Source: Varroa destructor (Eukaryota; Arthropoda; Arachnida; Mesostigmata; Varroidae). Taken from it: a stretch of DNA of 64,000 nucleotides. The position numbers and the translations under genes are program-made. The stretch is from positions 38,230,614-38,294,613 of the forward strand of contig NW_019211458.1 of assembly GCF_002443255.2 (NCBI RefSeq), read 5' to 3'. Position 1 is the stretch's first letter, and every line of letters starts with the position of its first letter. Below are positions 1 through 18,299 of this stretch, in pieces. The notes beneath the pieces were generated by a model. That model made no database searches, was not told the DNA's origin, and saw only the letters and a list, made by a program, of their open reading frames with translations.

Positions 1-2239
1 TATTATCAGAGCAAATGAATAATTGCTCTTTAATCTACAGCTCAAGAAGTTTTATATTACTGCATATGCGCGTACTTAATTACATAAGCACGCGACAAAC
101 CTAGCCACAGGTTGGGACGTGACTTTGTAGCCAGTTTTTTTTTTCTAAATTTGCTGTCAACCGTGTCCTTTTGTTATTTTCTAGTCGACCTACTTACTGC
201 AACACATTCAAGCCGTAGGAAATGACAGGGTAATTACTACGTTCTTTTTTACCTTGTGGGAAGCGCTGCTTAGTTACTGTCATGACAGCGCCAGCGAGCA
301 CCGAACCATTTTTCTCTCATAAGTTTGATCTCTGATTTCGAAAGCATTCTATGAACACGAGATAGAATGACATACGGAAAATATATCACTGACCAAATCA
401 GATCTTACTTGAAATGACAAATGCAAGTGAAACATGATTGAAGACTCTATACGAAATTTGGTGCCAACTCATTTTACTTCCAGCCACTGCCCTTAGTTCA
501 ACAAGCAATACTGTCATCAATATACCATTCAAAATCGACGTCAGAAGTCTTACACATAATAAAAATATTGTTAGTCAAAAGTCAAAAAAGTTACTTCCTT
601 CCTCAACAATTTTTCAAAGCGGATAGTTAAACGATCCTTAAATGCAAAACTCTGCTGAACTCTATTCTTTCAATCATAATAAAGGTTTGGAGCTGTTATA
701 GGTGATGGTTCCAATAAAGAAAAAATGATCTCCAGAGAAGTTGGCTTCGTTGAGAGACTGTGCGTATAATGTCAAGGTCTAGTTTTTAAACAATAGTTAT
801 GCTATTTGTTACCATTAATACAGGATAACTGACTTAATAAAACTCTGAAAACAAGCCAGTCTTTGGCATCGATTATTTCGGCGATAAGTGGGAATTACGT
901 CTTTCTTTTTTCTATCCTTTATTTAATTAATAACATTCATAACACCTCAATACAACAATAAATCATGACAGCAATAAATCAAACCCCGTCTTTACTTATC
1001 AAACTAAGAAAACACATTGTTAAATAACATATATTTTTGCATCACGCAACCCAAAATGACCCGCAAACCTGACCTACCTGAACGTGTTGAAGTATATTAT
1101 TAAATTCTAATTGATTAAATTTAAAAGATTTTTCTTGCGCAGGGGCATACAAGGTGATATATTGCTTATTTATGTAAAGTAGTTTTAGAAATTTGTTAGT
1201 GGTGAACTGGAATATGGGTTTAAATTAATTAAAACAAGAGCCTAGGTCACTGCGCAGTTTTGTCACTTCGCTTTTTACTGACAACATAAAATTCTATTAT
1301 CAACCTTTTTTTTTTTATTGATTTTTATGATACGGCTAGAGCTATGCTGGGGCTCGAGAAATAGATGTAAAACCTTTAACGGATCTATCAATTCAATATA
1401 CAAGCAAGTAGCAAAAAATCTTATTTCCCATAGAAAAGCAATACATTTAAGATAAATAAAGCTCGTTTTTTTTGGTCTGGCTGAATATCGACTCGTACCC
1501 ATGAAATCCGTCTTTTACATTAGAGGTACATCAGAACTATTTACTGCTGGCTCTTTAACCTCTACTACTATCGTGTGCAAGCGGTTCTCCTTACGTCGAT
1601 CTTTCGCTAAATTATGAACATCTTCCAAATTAATTTTTCCAGAAACCTTTTGCGTTAAGTGCTATATTAAAAAAACCAAACATCCTTTAGACTAGGGCGC
1701 TTCAGAAATTGTCAGTAATTATCGGTGTGATATTTGCAAGAAACTTCGCTTTTACTCAAATTGCATTATTAACCTGCAGGTAAAAATAGTCACAAAAATG
1801 TTCAACCTCTTCGGAAAAGTATTTAAAGAAAGGCAGACTTTTGTATGAAGTTTTACCAGTTCACACAAAAAGGAAACAGACCGAGATGATTTTGGAGACC
1901 TGGATTAATGAAAATACTTAAAACTACATAGAAGATTAAAAATGTATATTAGTACATGCCCAATTCATAAGAATATCTTAAGATTAGGCATAATCAAGAT
2001 CACAGGGTGAGTACACTTTGTTCACAGTAAGAACGGGAAAATAAAAACATCAGTCGAAGTTATGTAGTTCATCGCCGGTGCAGAACCTGTACTAAGATGA
2101 GAGGAATCGCATTTGTTACAAATCGACGTAAGGACAATAGCCCTAGAGAATATGTGTGCCAGCATGTCACCGGCAAGATTGTCCATTACGGTACAATGCT
2201 GCTAAAAGTTTCGGATTCTATAAAGAAATTAGATATCGG

Positions 2240-2290
<51 letters not shown>

Positions 2291-2555
2291 CCCGATATCT
2301 AACATTAATACATATATATGTGTTAAATATTAAGGTTTCTTTTTGTATTGGTTAAATTAACCAAATAATCTCTTTTTGTGGCGACGTCTCTTTCTACCAC
2401 AAATCTAGATCTCTTGATCTATACTAAGTTCTGTAGTCCCGCAGTAAAGTAGCGCAACCGCAAACAGTAATATTTAAGGTGCACATGCCATTTTATTTAA
2501 GTGAGTTACTCATGTACTACAAATAAAAATTTAAATTGTGTATTTAGTTAATCTA
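1..2555. other. Left-edge intergenic DNA, no gene seen
   Basis: AT-rich sequence with only short open frames (at most about 75 codons) that look like chance. I see no splice-bounded exon, RNA gene or recognisable transposon. The one structured element is the AT-repeat hairpin near 2.23-2.30 kb. The last part probably lies just beyond the 3' end of the minus-strand KGD4-like gene. Confidence 0.5.
2229..2302. repeat. (AT)n microsatellite inside a perfect inverted repeat
   Basis: A run of alternating A and T (2242-2288, 47 bases) is flanked by 11-base perfect inverted arms, TTAGATATCGG (2229-2239) and CCGATATCTAA (2292-2302). The AT core is self-complementary, so nearly the whole 74 bases can form one hairpin or a cruciform. 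It lies about 0.3 kb beyond the KGD4-like stop codon. It may be a simple repeat that grew within an older palindrome; no function is shown. Confidence 0.85.
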
Positions 2556-2561
2556 TTTATT
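2556..2561 (-). terminator. Candidate polyadenylation signal of the KGD4-like gene
   Basis: AATAAA on the minus strand, about 65 bases downstream of the TAA stop at 2628-2626. Both spacing and orientation suit a short 3' untranslated region. This is a sequence match only; the cleavage site is not known. Confidence 0.55.
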
Positions 2562-2625
2562 TACGTAATGTAGCTTTAAAAAGATTCGCAAAGAGTTAAT
2601 ATTTTGTCTACACGTCAGATCCATT

Positions 2626-2643
2626 TTAATAAGCACCGCCGCT
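2626..2643 (-). CDS. KGD4: KGD4-like gene, terminal exon 4
   Basis: An acceptor with a T-rich tract ending CATTTCAG at 2644 is followed by codons for SGGAY and TAA at 2628-2626. At 18 bases it is a true micro-exon tail. The GG matches the conserved Gly-Gly near the C-terminus of the family. Confidence 0.8.
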   Translation of the reverse strand, partial: SGGAY

Positions 2644-4207
2644 CTGAAATGAAAAATGGCTTTTGTCAGCTAAGCTTAGTATGTTACAGAACCATTCAGT
2701 AAACTTCTTTCATTCGCTAGCTAAAAAAAAATGTTAGCTTATTACATTCCAACAGGCAAAATTGGCTCTAGAGGGTAGATATCAATCAAATAGCATTTGA
2801 GGTTACCTAAAGCTTAGATATAGCTTTATTGTGCGTTAGGGCTCGAATTAGGCATACATGGGTACAAAGAAGCTGAAAATTGGCCCACTTACCATAATGA
2901 GTTCGGCTTCATGCTCGTTAATCTGGAGCCGAGCGTATTTCTTTGGCATGACATCTTCTTCGATACCGGTGCCACGGGGCGACGAGCCTACAGGGGCTGA
3001 CATTCCTGGCGTCGATAAGACTCCTCCTAATGATAAGCAAACCGCCATATAAAAATTCGTGCACAACATACACGGGGAATCAACATAAACCGAGGAACAA
3101 AATAAAGTCATACAAATAACGAGCCGATAAATGGTGGCCAAAAGTGTTTGCAATTCATGAAAGCAATTTCAAGAGTACTGCAACAAAGGCTTAAATGTAA
3201 AATTAACGAAAAGATATGTGATAAATAAACAAATGCTTAATGAACTCGTAATGAAACTTGTATATAATAAGTTCTGGTATAATGAAAGATCACAGCCAAT
3301 ATTCATGAACGCGTTTGCTCTTCTCAACATTTGATTTTAGGCCAACTATCTACACGATACTAAGCATGTTTGAATTGCCTCAAGAGGTAACACTTACCAG
3401 CAAGAGGACGGCCCCCTTTTCTAAACTTAATCAATGGAACGTGAGGCTTAAGGGCCTGCAACACAAACAAACACTTAGTTTAACTAAGGGCCACATAACG
3501 ATTATATGATGGGACACAAACTAACTACCGCATCTATTAGAAGAAAGTTGTGGGTTCATTATTATAATAGCAGCTATTACGATAAGTTAATAATATTCGT
3601 CGGCTGGTGGGCCGAGAGGCTCCGTACAAAAACATTAAATGTATATAGATGAAGCCAATGGCATTGTTGGCAAGAAATGGTAACACAAGATATCTGTGGC
3701 GACAATCGTTTCAGTTATTTCATTAAACAAAAAAACGATAATTGACATTGAATAATACAAAAATTATAGAAATATGGCTAGCGCGAGAAAATGCTTACTA
3801 GTATTACACAAATTAGATCATCTGCCACTACACAGGCTCTAGAGTACGTCTCTCATCACTAACGCTTGACAGACTACGAAACGTGCCAGGAAAATACTAT
3901 TTCTCATAAACTAGATTGATCGACTCCAGTGTTTGCTAAATAGATACAAGTTCCCTATAGACGCTACACTAGGGTAGAAAACTCTAGGAGCGGGATTTTA
4001 GTATGCAACCAGGCTATATACGTGTTTTGCGGACACGGCGACCTTCAGTCACGATTCGAACGTTCACTATGAGCCAGTTTTTGCAAATCAGCTGTTCGAC
4101 GGTTACCGTCCACTGGCGCTGGCCCTTGCCTTACCTCTGATCTAAAGTGTATTTCTGCATTTCTAATCGATACAAACCTTAAGCACGCTGCCAGCCACCC
4201 CCGACAT
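2626..4207 (-). CDS. KGD4: KGD4/MRPS36-like subunit of the 2-oxoglutarate dehydrogenase complex, four exons
   Basis: The coding segments, in order, are 4207-4178, 3455-3398, 3026-2893 and 2643-2626, giving about 79 residues; the human protein is about 103. Exon 2 encodes a KPHVPLIKF core that matches the family's KPHTPLIRF-type N-terminal motif. Exon 3 ends with MPKKYARLQINEHEAELIM, matching the conserved C-terminal segment with a KY(R/A)R core and an acidic helix. Exon 4 adds SGGAY and stop, where the family ends in a short GGPE-like tail. All junctions are GT-AG and keep frame (phases 0, 1, 0). The family protein works in the mitochondrial matrix: its N-terminal part binds the E1/E2 core and its C-terminal part recruits E3 (dihydrolipoamide dehydrogenase). 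It was earlier listed as mitoribosomal protein S36. Exons 2-4 are secure; the first exon is less so. The gene is head-to-head with the DDX42-like gene. Confidence 0.85.
2893..3026 (-). CDS. KGD4: KGD4-like gene, exon 3
   Basis: 134 bases from an acceptor ending ATTAG to a GTAAGT donor, completing 45 codons with the single base carried over from exon 2. It holds a Gly/Ser/Pro-rich linker followed by the conserved helical segment (KKYARLQINEHEAELIM) used by the family to bind E3. Confidence 0.88.
3398..3455 (-). CDS. KGD4: KGD4-like gene, exon 2 (core motif)
   Basis: 58 bases between a textbook acceptor (a T/G-rich tract ending TTGCAG) and a GTAAGT donor. It encodes ALKPHVPLIKFRKGGRPLA plus one base. 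This is the conserved segment that identifies the family. Confidence 0.9.
4178..4207 (-). CDS. KGD4: KGD4-like gene, proposed coding exon 1
   Basis: ATG at 4207-4205 has a favourable AAA immediately before it and reads MSGVAGSVLK. It then meets a GTTTGT donor in phase 0, as exon 2 requires. Without splicing the frame stops four codons later. The short basic, hydrophobic N-terminus fits this family. An alternative is the stronger GTAAGG donor at 4134, which another open frame also reaches in phase 0, but its N-terminal peptide looks unlike the family. Transcript data would decide. Confidence 0.55.
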
Positions 4208-5509
4208 TTTCCTCGGATCGATCGGGTGAATAAACTGCAATTGCTGTTGTTACAGGACTGTAACAGACCGGGAAACCCCAAAAAACCCAGAATGGACTGA
4301 TCCGGTGAGCGTATCCAGGTATCGTTACCTAACCCGTGTGTTCGCCATCGTTTCGGCGTTCGCTGACAGGGGGCCCAAAACAAAACATAAACAAAAGAAC
4401 CATACAAATGGCGGCCTCCAGTCACATTTGTCTGTGAACGGCTTTCTTTGGAAAGATTGTGCTATAGTGACATTTCCCATTGTCTCACATATTTCACACG
4501 GGTCACCGGTATGTATCGAAATTCGAGTTAATAATGCAGTGAGAGGTTGTAGGACTGGTACGCGTTTATAATGATGTGTACATGAGGAGTTAGACAGTTC
4601 GGTCTCCTAACTGATCTCCTATTATTTTATAGTTCAGAAGCATGCTCTGAATCAAGTGATCACTCCTCGAAAATCAACAGAGCATGAGAAAATAGTGTTT
4701 CAAATGTGATAAGATTGTATAAACAAAATTTCAATATACTCGATTCAGTCCGTTACGAAGAATACTTGATATGCTAGTTATCAAGCCGCCTATTATTTTT
4801 GACTTCGGTATGTGCTAAAACACGTTAACTACAACTAGAGTTTTTGTAATGGTCATAAATAAAATTTAATCCCTTGCTTGTTTTCGGATTCTATTGATTA
4901 ATAAAGATAAATTTTTAGATATGTTCACAAAAAAGAAATTTTTTGTTTTCAAGGCAGATATAAACTGATAATAGTGTTCCTTATAGTTTGTATGCGCAAT
5001 GAAATAGACTGACATTTACAACTCATTCAAAATATTTTTGTTACGATATTACAGTGTATAATATACTTACTGGTATTACAGTCTCTTTCGAATATCAATG
5101 ATCTAGCTCACAAGGTAGAAATAATTACTTTAACTGACTAACCAGATCAGTGTGGAAACTGTCTCTATTTTCAAAAACACGCTGTTTGTTAGTGCATTGA
5201 TTTAATGGAAAAAAGAAGGGTCTACGATAGCCACATCGTTAGAAGGAAACGTAAATTAAATGTACCAGTTATTCCGTTTTACGTTTCGTATCATGGGTTA
5301 ACTTCAATATGCTCTATCATCGCTCTTTATAAAACGGCTTTCAAGCTTACAAGCGAAGTAAGCTGCTTGATCTACACAAAGCGCGGATGAGATTGCTACA
5401 GGTGCAATTAATCGTTCGCAAGCAAATCTGTGACCCGATCCGAAGCAGTGTTCTCTGAATGTTTCCTGTGCGTTTATGTACGATCCATCATGCGCTGTTT
5501 CAGCTAGCA
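4208..5509. other. Intergenic region between two divergent genes
   Basis: About 1.3 kb separates the two start codons, so this stretch holds both 5' untranslated regions and both promoters. No TATA box is evident at a sensible distance, but an ATGGCGGC motif lies on the KGD4 side. Just before the helicase ATG is CTGTTTCAG, which could be an acceptor for an untranslated first exon. The short open frames here look like chance or antisense shadows. Confidence 0.5.
4408..4415 (+). promoter_or_regulatory. Possible YY1/Pho-type ATGGCGGC site
   Basis: AAATGGCGGCC, about 200 bases upstream of the KGD4-like start codon. The core resembles the YY1/Pleiohomeotic consensus found near transcription starts of housekeeping and mitochondrial genes. 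It is a single short match, so binding is inference. If read as a start codon, the frame stops after eight codons. Confidence 0.3.
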
Positions 5510-11077
<5,568 letters not shown>

Positions 11078-11428
11078 CCCATGCATCAATAGCTGGCCAT
11101 TTGGCCGTACCGCTCTCGCCTGCGAAGACCACTGCTGTATATATTTATTATACGCAAACATTAATTGTACGATTAGCTAATTGATGACGACAAGTCAAAC
11201 AATATTCATTCGTCTTCGCATGTGTGTGCTCTTGGAAGGAAGATCATTGTGCGAGTAAAAGCACAGCAGACCATAGGCGCAGATATAGATACCCACCCGC
11301 GTGTGTTCTTGAATTTTCATAGACACACTTACATACAAACACACACAAACACACGCAGATACATACGCCAACTTAAGTAGACTGCCGAGTGATGCAGTAT
11401 TCGTTTGAATACAATTGTAAATCAAACC

Positions 11429-11434
11429 ATTAAA
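11429..11434 (+). terminator. Candidate polyadenylation signal of the DDX42-like gene
   Basis: ATTAAA, the commonest variant signal, about 350 bases after the stop codon. The 3' untranslated region between them is CA-rich (11.32-11.36 kb). There is no canonical AATAAA nearer, so the assignment is plausible but unproved. Confidence 0.35.
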
Positions 11435-14400
11435 TATAACTTAACAGTGGCCACTGTGTATTCCATTTGTCGTCATTAAGTAAATAACGTCTGTGCCGAT
11501 ATAGGAAGGCCTGATTAATTAATCTTATATTTGCCTGCGGACAAAACAAATGCAACTCATATGTCTGTATGCAAGTTCATTAGTTCTTTTGTTGGTACTT
11601 CCGAAAAGATCTAGACAACAAAAATTGTAAAACATATTGTAGGTTAAAAGGACGTAAGCTATATAAATGCAGTTGTAGTTGAAATTTATAAGTTTTGGGA
11701 AACAATTTTTGCTATTCTGAGTCACATTTCGTCTTCCAATATTTTATAAGCTAAGAACTTCTAATAATTATGAAGTAAAAGTAAGCGGTAAGTAAGCCTC
11801 ATTGTTTGGTATTTCTGGTACATGTTCAATATGTTCCTTTATATACTTTTTTTTATTAGAGTTACTGTTTAGTTCACAATAGTATAATTGAACCAAGATG
11901 TTTTTCAATACTGCGCAGTTTGAGCCATTATGACATCTTGAGTTGATCACTGTTAAGATCAAGCAGCTGTTTACGGAGAATGAAGCCGCGTAGAAGTAAA
12001 ATACCTTGTGGCTTACATTTTATCTAGCGACCAGCTTGTAATGGTTACAATATTGCTATACCTATTTCGTAAGGTAATATACGAAATGTGGACATAAGAT
12101 GAATAACCACCACAAGTTTGTTTTAACCGATCTCATTTAACACATAAATATTTAAGACGTCAGAAGAAAGCTTTTTGTTGCCGCCTGGTCAACTCTCCAA
12201 CATAGCTTCACCAAATCAAGTACACGGGTTGCGATATTTGAATCGCACCAGATATAGCGGTTTAAAAGTATTTCCTAATGTGCGAATGGTCTTTTTATTT
12301 TTTTTTTTTAATTTTAAATATGGTTATTCAACTTTCTTTTTGTTCAATACAGTGCCCCGGGAAAATTCTGCTTTCCATCAGTATCTTCTTCGCTTCTTTT
12401 GCTTTTTGAGTTCCATACCTCTTGTCTCATACGTCGTGTTCAAAATCCAGCTCTTTTTATCTTGAGCAATAGAATTCACCATGGTGTTAGTCCTAAATGG
12501 GTGCCCTAGTTTCCCTCAAGTTCTGCTTCTTCCTCTTCAAAAAGCGTATACCGCTTTAATGTGCGTGTAGCCACTGTAGCGCCCACTTGTGTTGCGTCTG
12601 ATATAGAAATCATTAATGGGAGTTTCATTTAAATCTTAATGAAACCTCATTCCCATGTACTGAATCATCCCTTTTGAATGGGTTAAGTATTCTTCTAGAT
12701 TGATGGTTTCACGAAAGCAGCGCTTCGAGTCTAAGGGCTTTATCATTTGACATGCGACGTGTTACATAGTTATACCCTAAATACTGAGAAAAATTGAATT
12801 TCCATGAATTGACTTCTGGCCAGTTGAAAATACGTCTGATATATTTCATGTACAATTTGCATAATTTTAATCAACAAAAAACCCATCTGAGGCATAGGTT
12901 CGTCGTGGATGAGGCACGATTCCATCTCTACCGTCAGCCAGAGAGGGACTAGGCAAGAGAATGGTATAACCGTGGACAAAAGTCAGGTCCGGTTCCTCAA
13001 AAGACTTATAGACTGTTAACACGATAGTTGAATGGAAGAGGACTTAGTGGCAACGTCAGATGACGAACGATGATTTCACCGTTCTGCCTTAGTTACTTCC
13101 TTTGAGTTGTTACGTTGACTTCTGCCTGCTTGTTCTCCCGATTCAAGTCCGCATAATCACGGGGCATTCCATGCCCTAAAAAGGCAATAAGTGAGTAAGC
13201 ATAGCCCACTATCGATTCATTTCGAGAAGCTATAAATGGAGAAATTACATATGGAAACGCGAATGGTAGGTGTGTGGCTGTTTATAAGCTACCAGAATGC
13301 TGGAACAAGTGGGCAAAAAATAAAGCGAGGTATGTCCAACATATATTCTAGTTCAAACGTTATACAATTCCACAGATCGTCGGATCCATTCGTAACAGCT
13401 CAGTAGCTTTAAGTAAGCATACTTCAAAGAAGTGTTTGGAGTTTAGTTCAAGCCTGTACTATATTCGTTAGAAAAAAAACATGCCGTTATTAGTCTACTG
13501 AGAATTATTTTATGGAATAGGCTGCCTTAGAAGAATCGTTTTCATTCAAAGTTTCAGGTTCCACCACCAAGAATGATTGACATTATTCTCCAATACCATA
13601 TAGTTTTTACGATATTGTTCCTTGCCTCGACGATATATTTATGTTTTACGAAGCGAAATATACCATCATAGAATTATTATCGATAAATACACCACATTCA
13701 ATAAATGCGTTAAAAAATAAACATTAAAGAGTCTGTCTTGCTTACTAATATAGGCAAAGCCTGGTGTTCTAAGGCCAGTATAAAGCTCTGCCCTTTTAGC
13801 TGGTGTTTGCCAACGAAGAATCTACTTGTTTGCCTAAACTACTAAATGCCTACTAAATGTTATGTTTGCCGGCGAATATTACAGCCACAATGTCATATAC
13901 AGACAGGTATGTACTGCTCGTAAGGAACGCCTATTAATTAGCCACTTCAGGTTTATTGTAATGGTGTAACTAGGAGGCCTAAAATTTGATTTCTAGCTGG
14001 GACTCGTTGATTATTATGTCTATTGATCTGACCACGATACATATTAATGTTTAATTACTCTGAATGTTACTGCGCGTAACATATTTAAGATTAGTCCTAC
14101 AGCGCCAAAGACATCGGGCTTTTAGAAACGTGGTGCTGTTGAGAGGTTCCAACCCTATAGAAACGATAACCTAATCTTTATTAATACAAAAGGTATACTA
14201 TTTATGTGCCGTTGACGGTATTTACAGCAAACTCTCTGCTCTCCGGCGCAAAAACGGGCCTCATAGTATCCCTGTAGAATCCGCAGAGTATATAAACCGG
14301 TTCATATAGCTTTATGTGTATGATGGCGTCCACGAACGTGAAACAATAGCTGAAAACGAGCCAACGCATTATTAATAAACGAACAACTTTTGTAGGTTCT

Positions 14401-17400
14401 TATTTATTCATGAAGGAGTTGATAAAATGTCTTTCACTGTAAGGACTAAGGTCCAGACAATTTTAAGTGAAAACAGCCAAAGATGAGGTGCTATCCAGTT
14501 TGATAATCTATGGCAATAATCTCACATAATCTTCTACATGTGGCTTATTATCGTGCACAGGTTAAACCTACTTAAGTAGCGGGTCGGTTCGACATCATAA
14601 AGTAAATAATCGATAATCATATAAACATGTATTGATTTATTAAAAAAAATACACAGACCTTGATTAGATAGATTTTTTAAGGTGAAACCTGATCCTCAGA
14701 GCTTCGTTTATTATTACCATCACCTGTGTATATATGGATATATGTGTATACCTCAGATCAGAAAGATAGCCTTTCGTTCAGCTCTAGCATCCCGAAAATT
14801 GGCAAGCGTTCGAGGATTTCCAGTTTTCTTTAGCAGCTTCGCAAACATGTGTTGTTGTAAAATTAATCAGTATAAAAGATCAATGATGTAGCAGGGTGTA
14901 TGATACAGCCCTAGTAATAAATGTACCCGCTTTACGAGTCTCCCCTCGAGCACCGTTTAAGAAAGAATTCGTAGAATGAAAATTACATCATCACATAAAA
15001 ACAACTTTCACTCGGGATATATATGTTGGACCAAACGATAGGTTTCATCGCGTTTAAGCAGATACACTTCTAGGTAGTGATAAATTTTGTCAAAGAGCAC
15101 AAATCAAGTAAGCGTTGTAGACATCGAAACTGAGTTCTCTTCCATACTCAAATGCCCATATTGATAGCTTTGATTAGAGCTTATTTTTCTTGTGTTTTTT
15201 TGTTGTTTTTCCTGATGATAGCGCTATTCGGTTTTCCAGCGAATGTAAATTAGATACTCTAAGGAGACATAAAACAACTCCATTGTGCGGCACAGCGCGA
15301 AAAGAATGTAATAAAAAATACTATTTAAAATTGCGCTCAATTTTAATTTTACTATTTAAACAGTTTACCTACAAATTAACAACAAGAAATGGCTGATATG
15401 GTTCAGTGGTGCTATGGTGCAATTCATGTCAGCTGGAAGTTCCTCCAGATTTTTCTCGGCAGCAGCCAACAGCTTTGGGTACTACAGGACTCGCTACGTA
15501 GTTATCTCGAACTTATCCGTATTTCTTCAAATTTTCGCATAATAACTATATAACCAGGCAAGCGAAAGTTTCTTAACTTTCTTGAAGAAGTTTTTCTCAT
15601 TTATGAGCAACCCTTATGCATATAACTGAGCTCAAATACATTTTGCTAATTCCAGTTGTTGAACACTTATGAAACAGATAGCCATCCATGTTTGCCTGAC
15701 TAAGGCTTCCTGTTAGCATCAATCATTCTCAAAACGATGGACTCATGGGAAATTGTTCACTTCAGTCATCTTTTTTTAATAGTTCATTTTCCTACCCATA
15801 ACGTTTTGGGAGACGACGGGATTCACTTGATGTGCTCAAACAGTTAAAAGGTCTCTGCGGTTCACAGAGAGTCAGGCGACAATCTGCGGAGATAACGTCT
15901 GAAGAGGCGGATGACGCGATTTCCCAGATGACGCTGTCACCGTCGTGAGTCCCGAGTGAACCGATTTATGAAGTGGTATTTCAGGGTTCGGGAGTTTTTG
16001 TTGGCTCTCGAAAGATCACACTCCAACAGAGCACTTGAACCGAATGGTGTTCAATACCAACATGTCAAGAAGGTTCTCGTGTTAGCACCGGGCTGAATGG
16101 CATGAATGGTTGAATCAACATGCCTTTTTTGAAGGGCTTCTTGGTCAGTGAAGGGATGCCGCGCTCCAAGTTAACTCAAAACAAGAATTACCCAGCATAA
16201 CCGGCCTCGTGGCGAGCAATTACAAAGAAAGCTGTTTAGTGCAGGCTGCTAACCTATCTAATAATTAGACAGGGGAGCAGTAGCCAGACACCGTATTTGC
16301 TGGTTCGAGATCTGTCTTCTACTCCAAGCAAAGAAGCATCTTATTGCCTATCCTAGCAGAAATTGGTAATAGTCGAGCAGTGACAGCTATGGAAAAGAAC
16401 AGTATAGCGTTTGACGACAGAGTGGCGGAATGGAACTTTGCAGAAAAGCAGCATGCCTTTATAACCTACAGTGTTCGTACAAAGGGTAATCAAAGCTCGG
16501 TCTTCTTCTTAGCCTTGTGCAAGGAATTTCAAAGCAATTTCGGGGCCACATGAGTTTCTTAGAAGTCACTTTCAAATCACTGGACTCTTGTAACGTTCAC
16601 TATTTCAGTTGCCTTCTTTAATTTTTCGATGCACAGATGATTTATGCGGTAAGTTGCATCTACCTATAGCCAGGCTCCATAAAGCTGTTATTGATCGAAA
16701 GCTAACATCGATTATTGTCAAAGGTAGAGACGGTGCCGTTCGGACGAGGAGAAGGCGGGAAGTAACACCCTCTACCTAGTTACTAGACCCCTAAATTAGG
16801 CTAGCAGCTTTCTTTACTTTGGCTGCTCAGCTCTTCCAGTGGCGAAAAATCCTTTTCACACAACACGAAGAAATGCAGCAAAGCTTTGTCGACTATGGCA
16901 ACTGTCAAGAATGCAGCCATTGTGGCAATTTGCGAGTGACGGTCATGTGAGCCCTAATATGGAGAATTTAGAACAGTTAAATCAGGGAAAAGCATGTTAC
17001 CTAAAGTAAGTGATGGCGCTTCATCGCTACCTGTATCTAGTACATCCTTGTAAATAGCCCAAGAAACGGAAAATACAAGTCAACCTTCAATTTGAACTGC
17101 CAAGAACGATTACCTAAAAAGAAGCGATTTAAGCATGGTAGTAAAAATTCGCGGCAATCGACTCAAAACTCTACAATATCACAGCAATAAACATACTACA
17201 TGAAAAAAATGCGTGACAGGATGAACCGCTATGTCATCACTTGTTTTGCCTTACATTGTTTCATCGCAAACAATACCTGACTTGAGGTTTCCATAAAGTG
17301 AACGATCGCTGCTCTGGTGTGAGATGCGGAGCGCCTCTCATGTAGTACCGCGTAATCTTGATGTGCCTCCGCCAGATGGCCTAGCCCACAAACAATGAGC

Positions 17401-18299
17401 ACTACATACTTAAATCACTCAGTGACGTTGACATCAGGTAATGACATTACATATCATCATCAACCTGATATAAATAATTTTACTTGTGCAAATTGTGATT
17501 TTGTGATCTTAAACAAGTAGGCTTTTTTATACCTTACCGTTGCTATATTTCTACGCCAAAGGGCAGATCAGTATTCACATATGTACGTGTAAATGCATGT
17601 CTATTGAAGCTGTTGACATTTACCTATTAAAGGTAAATAATTGATATGGATCAATATAGATCTTATCTTATTGTTTCAGGAAACAGGATTATGAAATGCT
17701 ACTTTAGAGTGATAGTTTAATTTTAGATTTTCCTCTGCTATCTTGTCATAAATATAAAACCAAATGCCTTAACTTTTATGTGAAGTAGAGTATCATGCGT
17801 TACGTGTGTAATAGCATAATTAATCTACATACGATCCTCATAAAGTGTGTTTAGTAAAGGTTTTTAAATGAGAACCTGCCTAAAGGAATGACATGCCTTG
17901 CTGAAGTCAACTGATTAATCAATCTGCCACCCGGTATTTAAATAAAAGGCGATTGGAATGTACTGTAGTATAATTCATCCCTTTTCTTGCTTCTTTGAAC
18001 GAGATCCTACTAAACCAGCTTTTCTTTCTACAATTTTTATGTAAAATTTTCGGAAATGCGCAGTCGTTCTCTATTTTGCTGAGCTAACTTTTTCAAATCT
18101 TGTAGATTTCTAGATGTATGACTTGTCTAAAGGGGACAAACCTAGAACAGGTGAAAATTTCCTTTGATATGACAAGCTTTAATTATGAAGTTACGACTAG
18201 TTCCGTGTTACCAACTGCGAAACTGACCGCCTAATTTTCAATTGTTGCTTAATGAAACGAAGACTTAATAATGAACAAACGCAAAACGATACAAAGGGA
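11435..18299. other. No gene identified; AT-rich noncoding DNA
   Basis: All frames are frequently closed. A poly-T run lies near 12.30 kb. From 15.84 to 17.3 kb base composition is more even and some frames stay open for 60-70 codons (for example 16344-16553), but no family match or splice-bounded exon is visible. It may be intergenic or part of a long intron of a gene extending beyond the window. Confidence 0.4.

Noticed and set aside
4045..4425. 126-codon minus-strand open frame over the KGD4-like first exon
   Set aside because: The predicted peptide has no family character. It is retained only as an alternative route to exon 2 through the GTAAGG donor.
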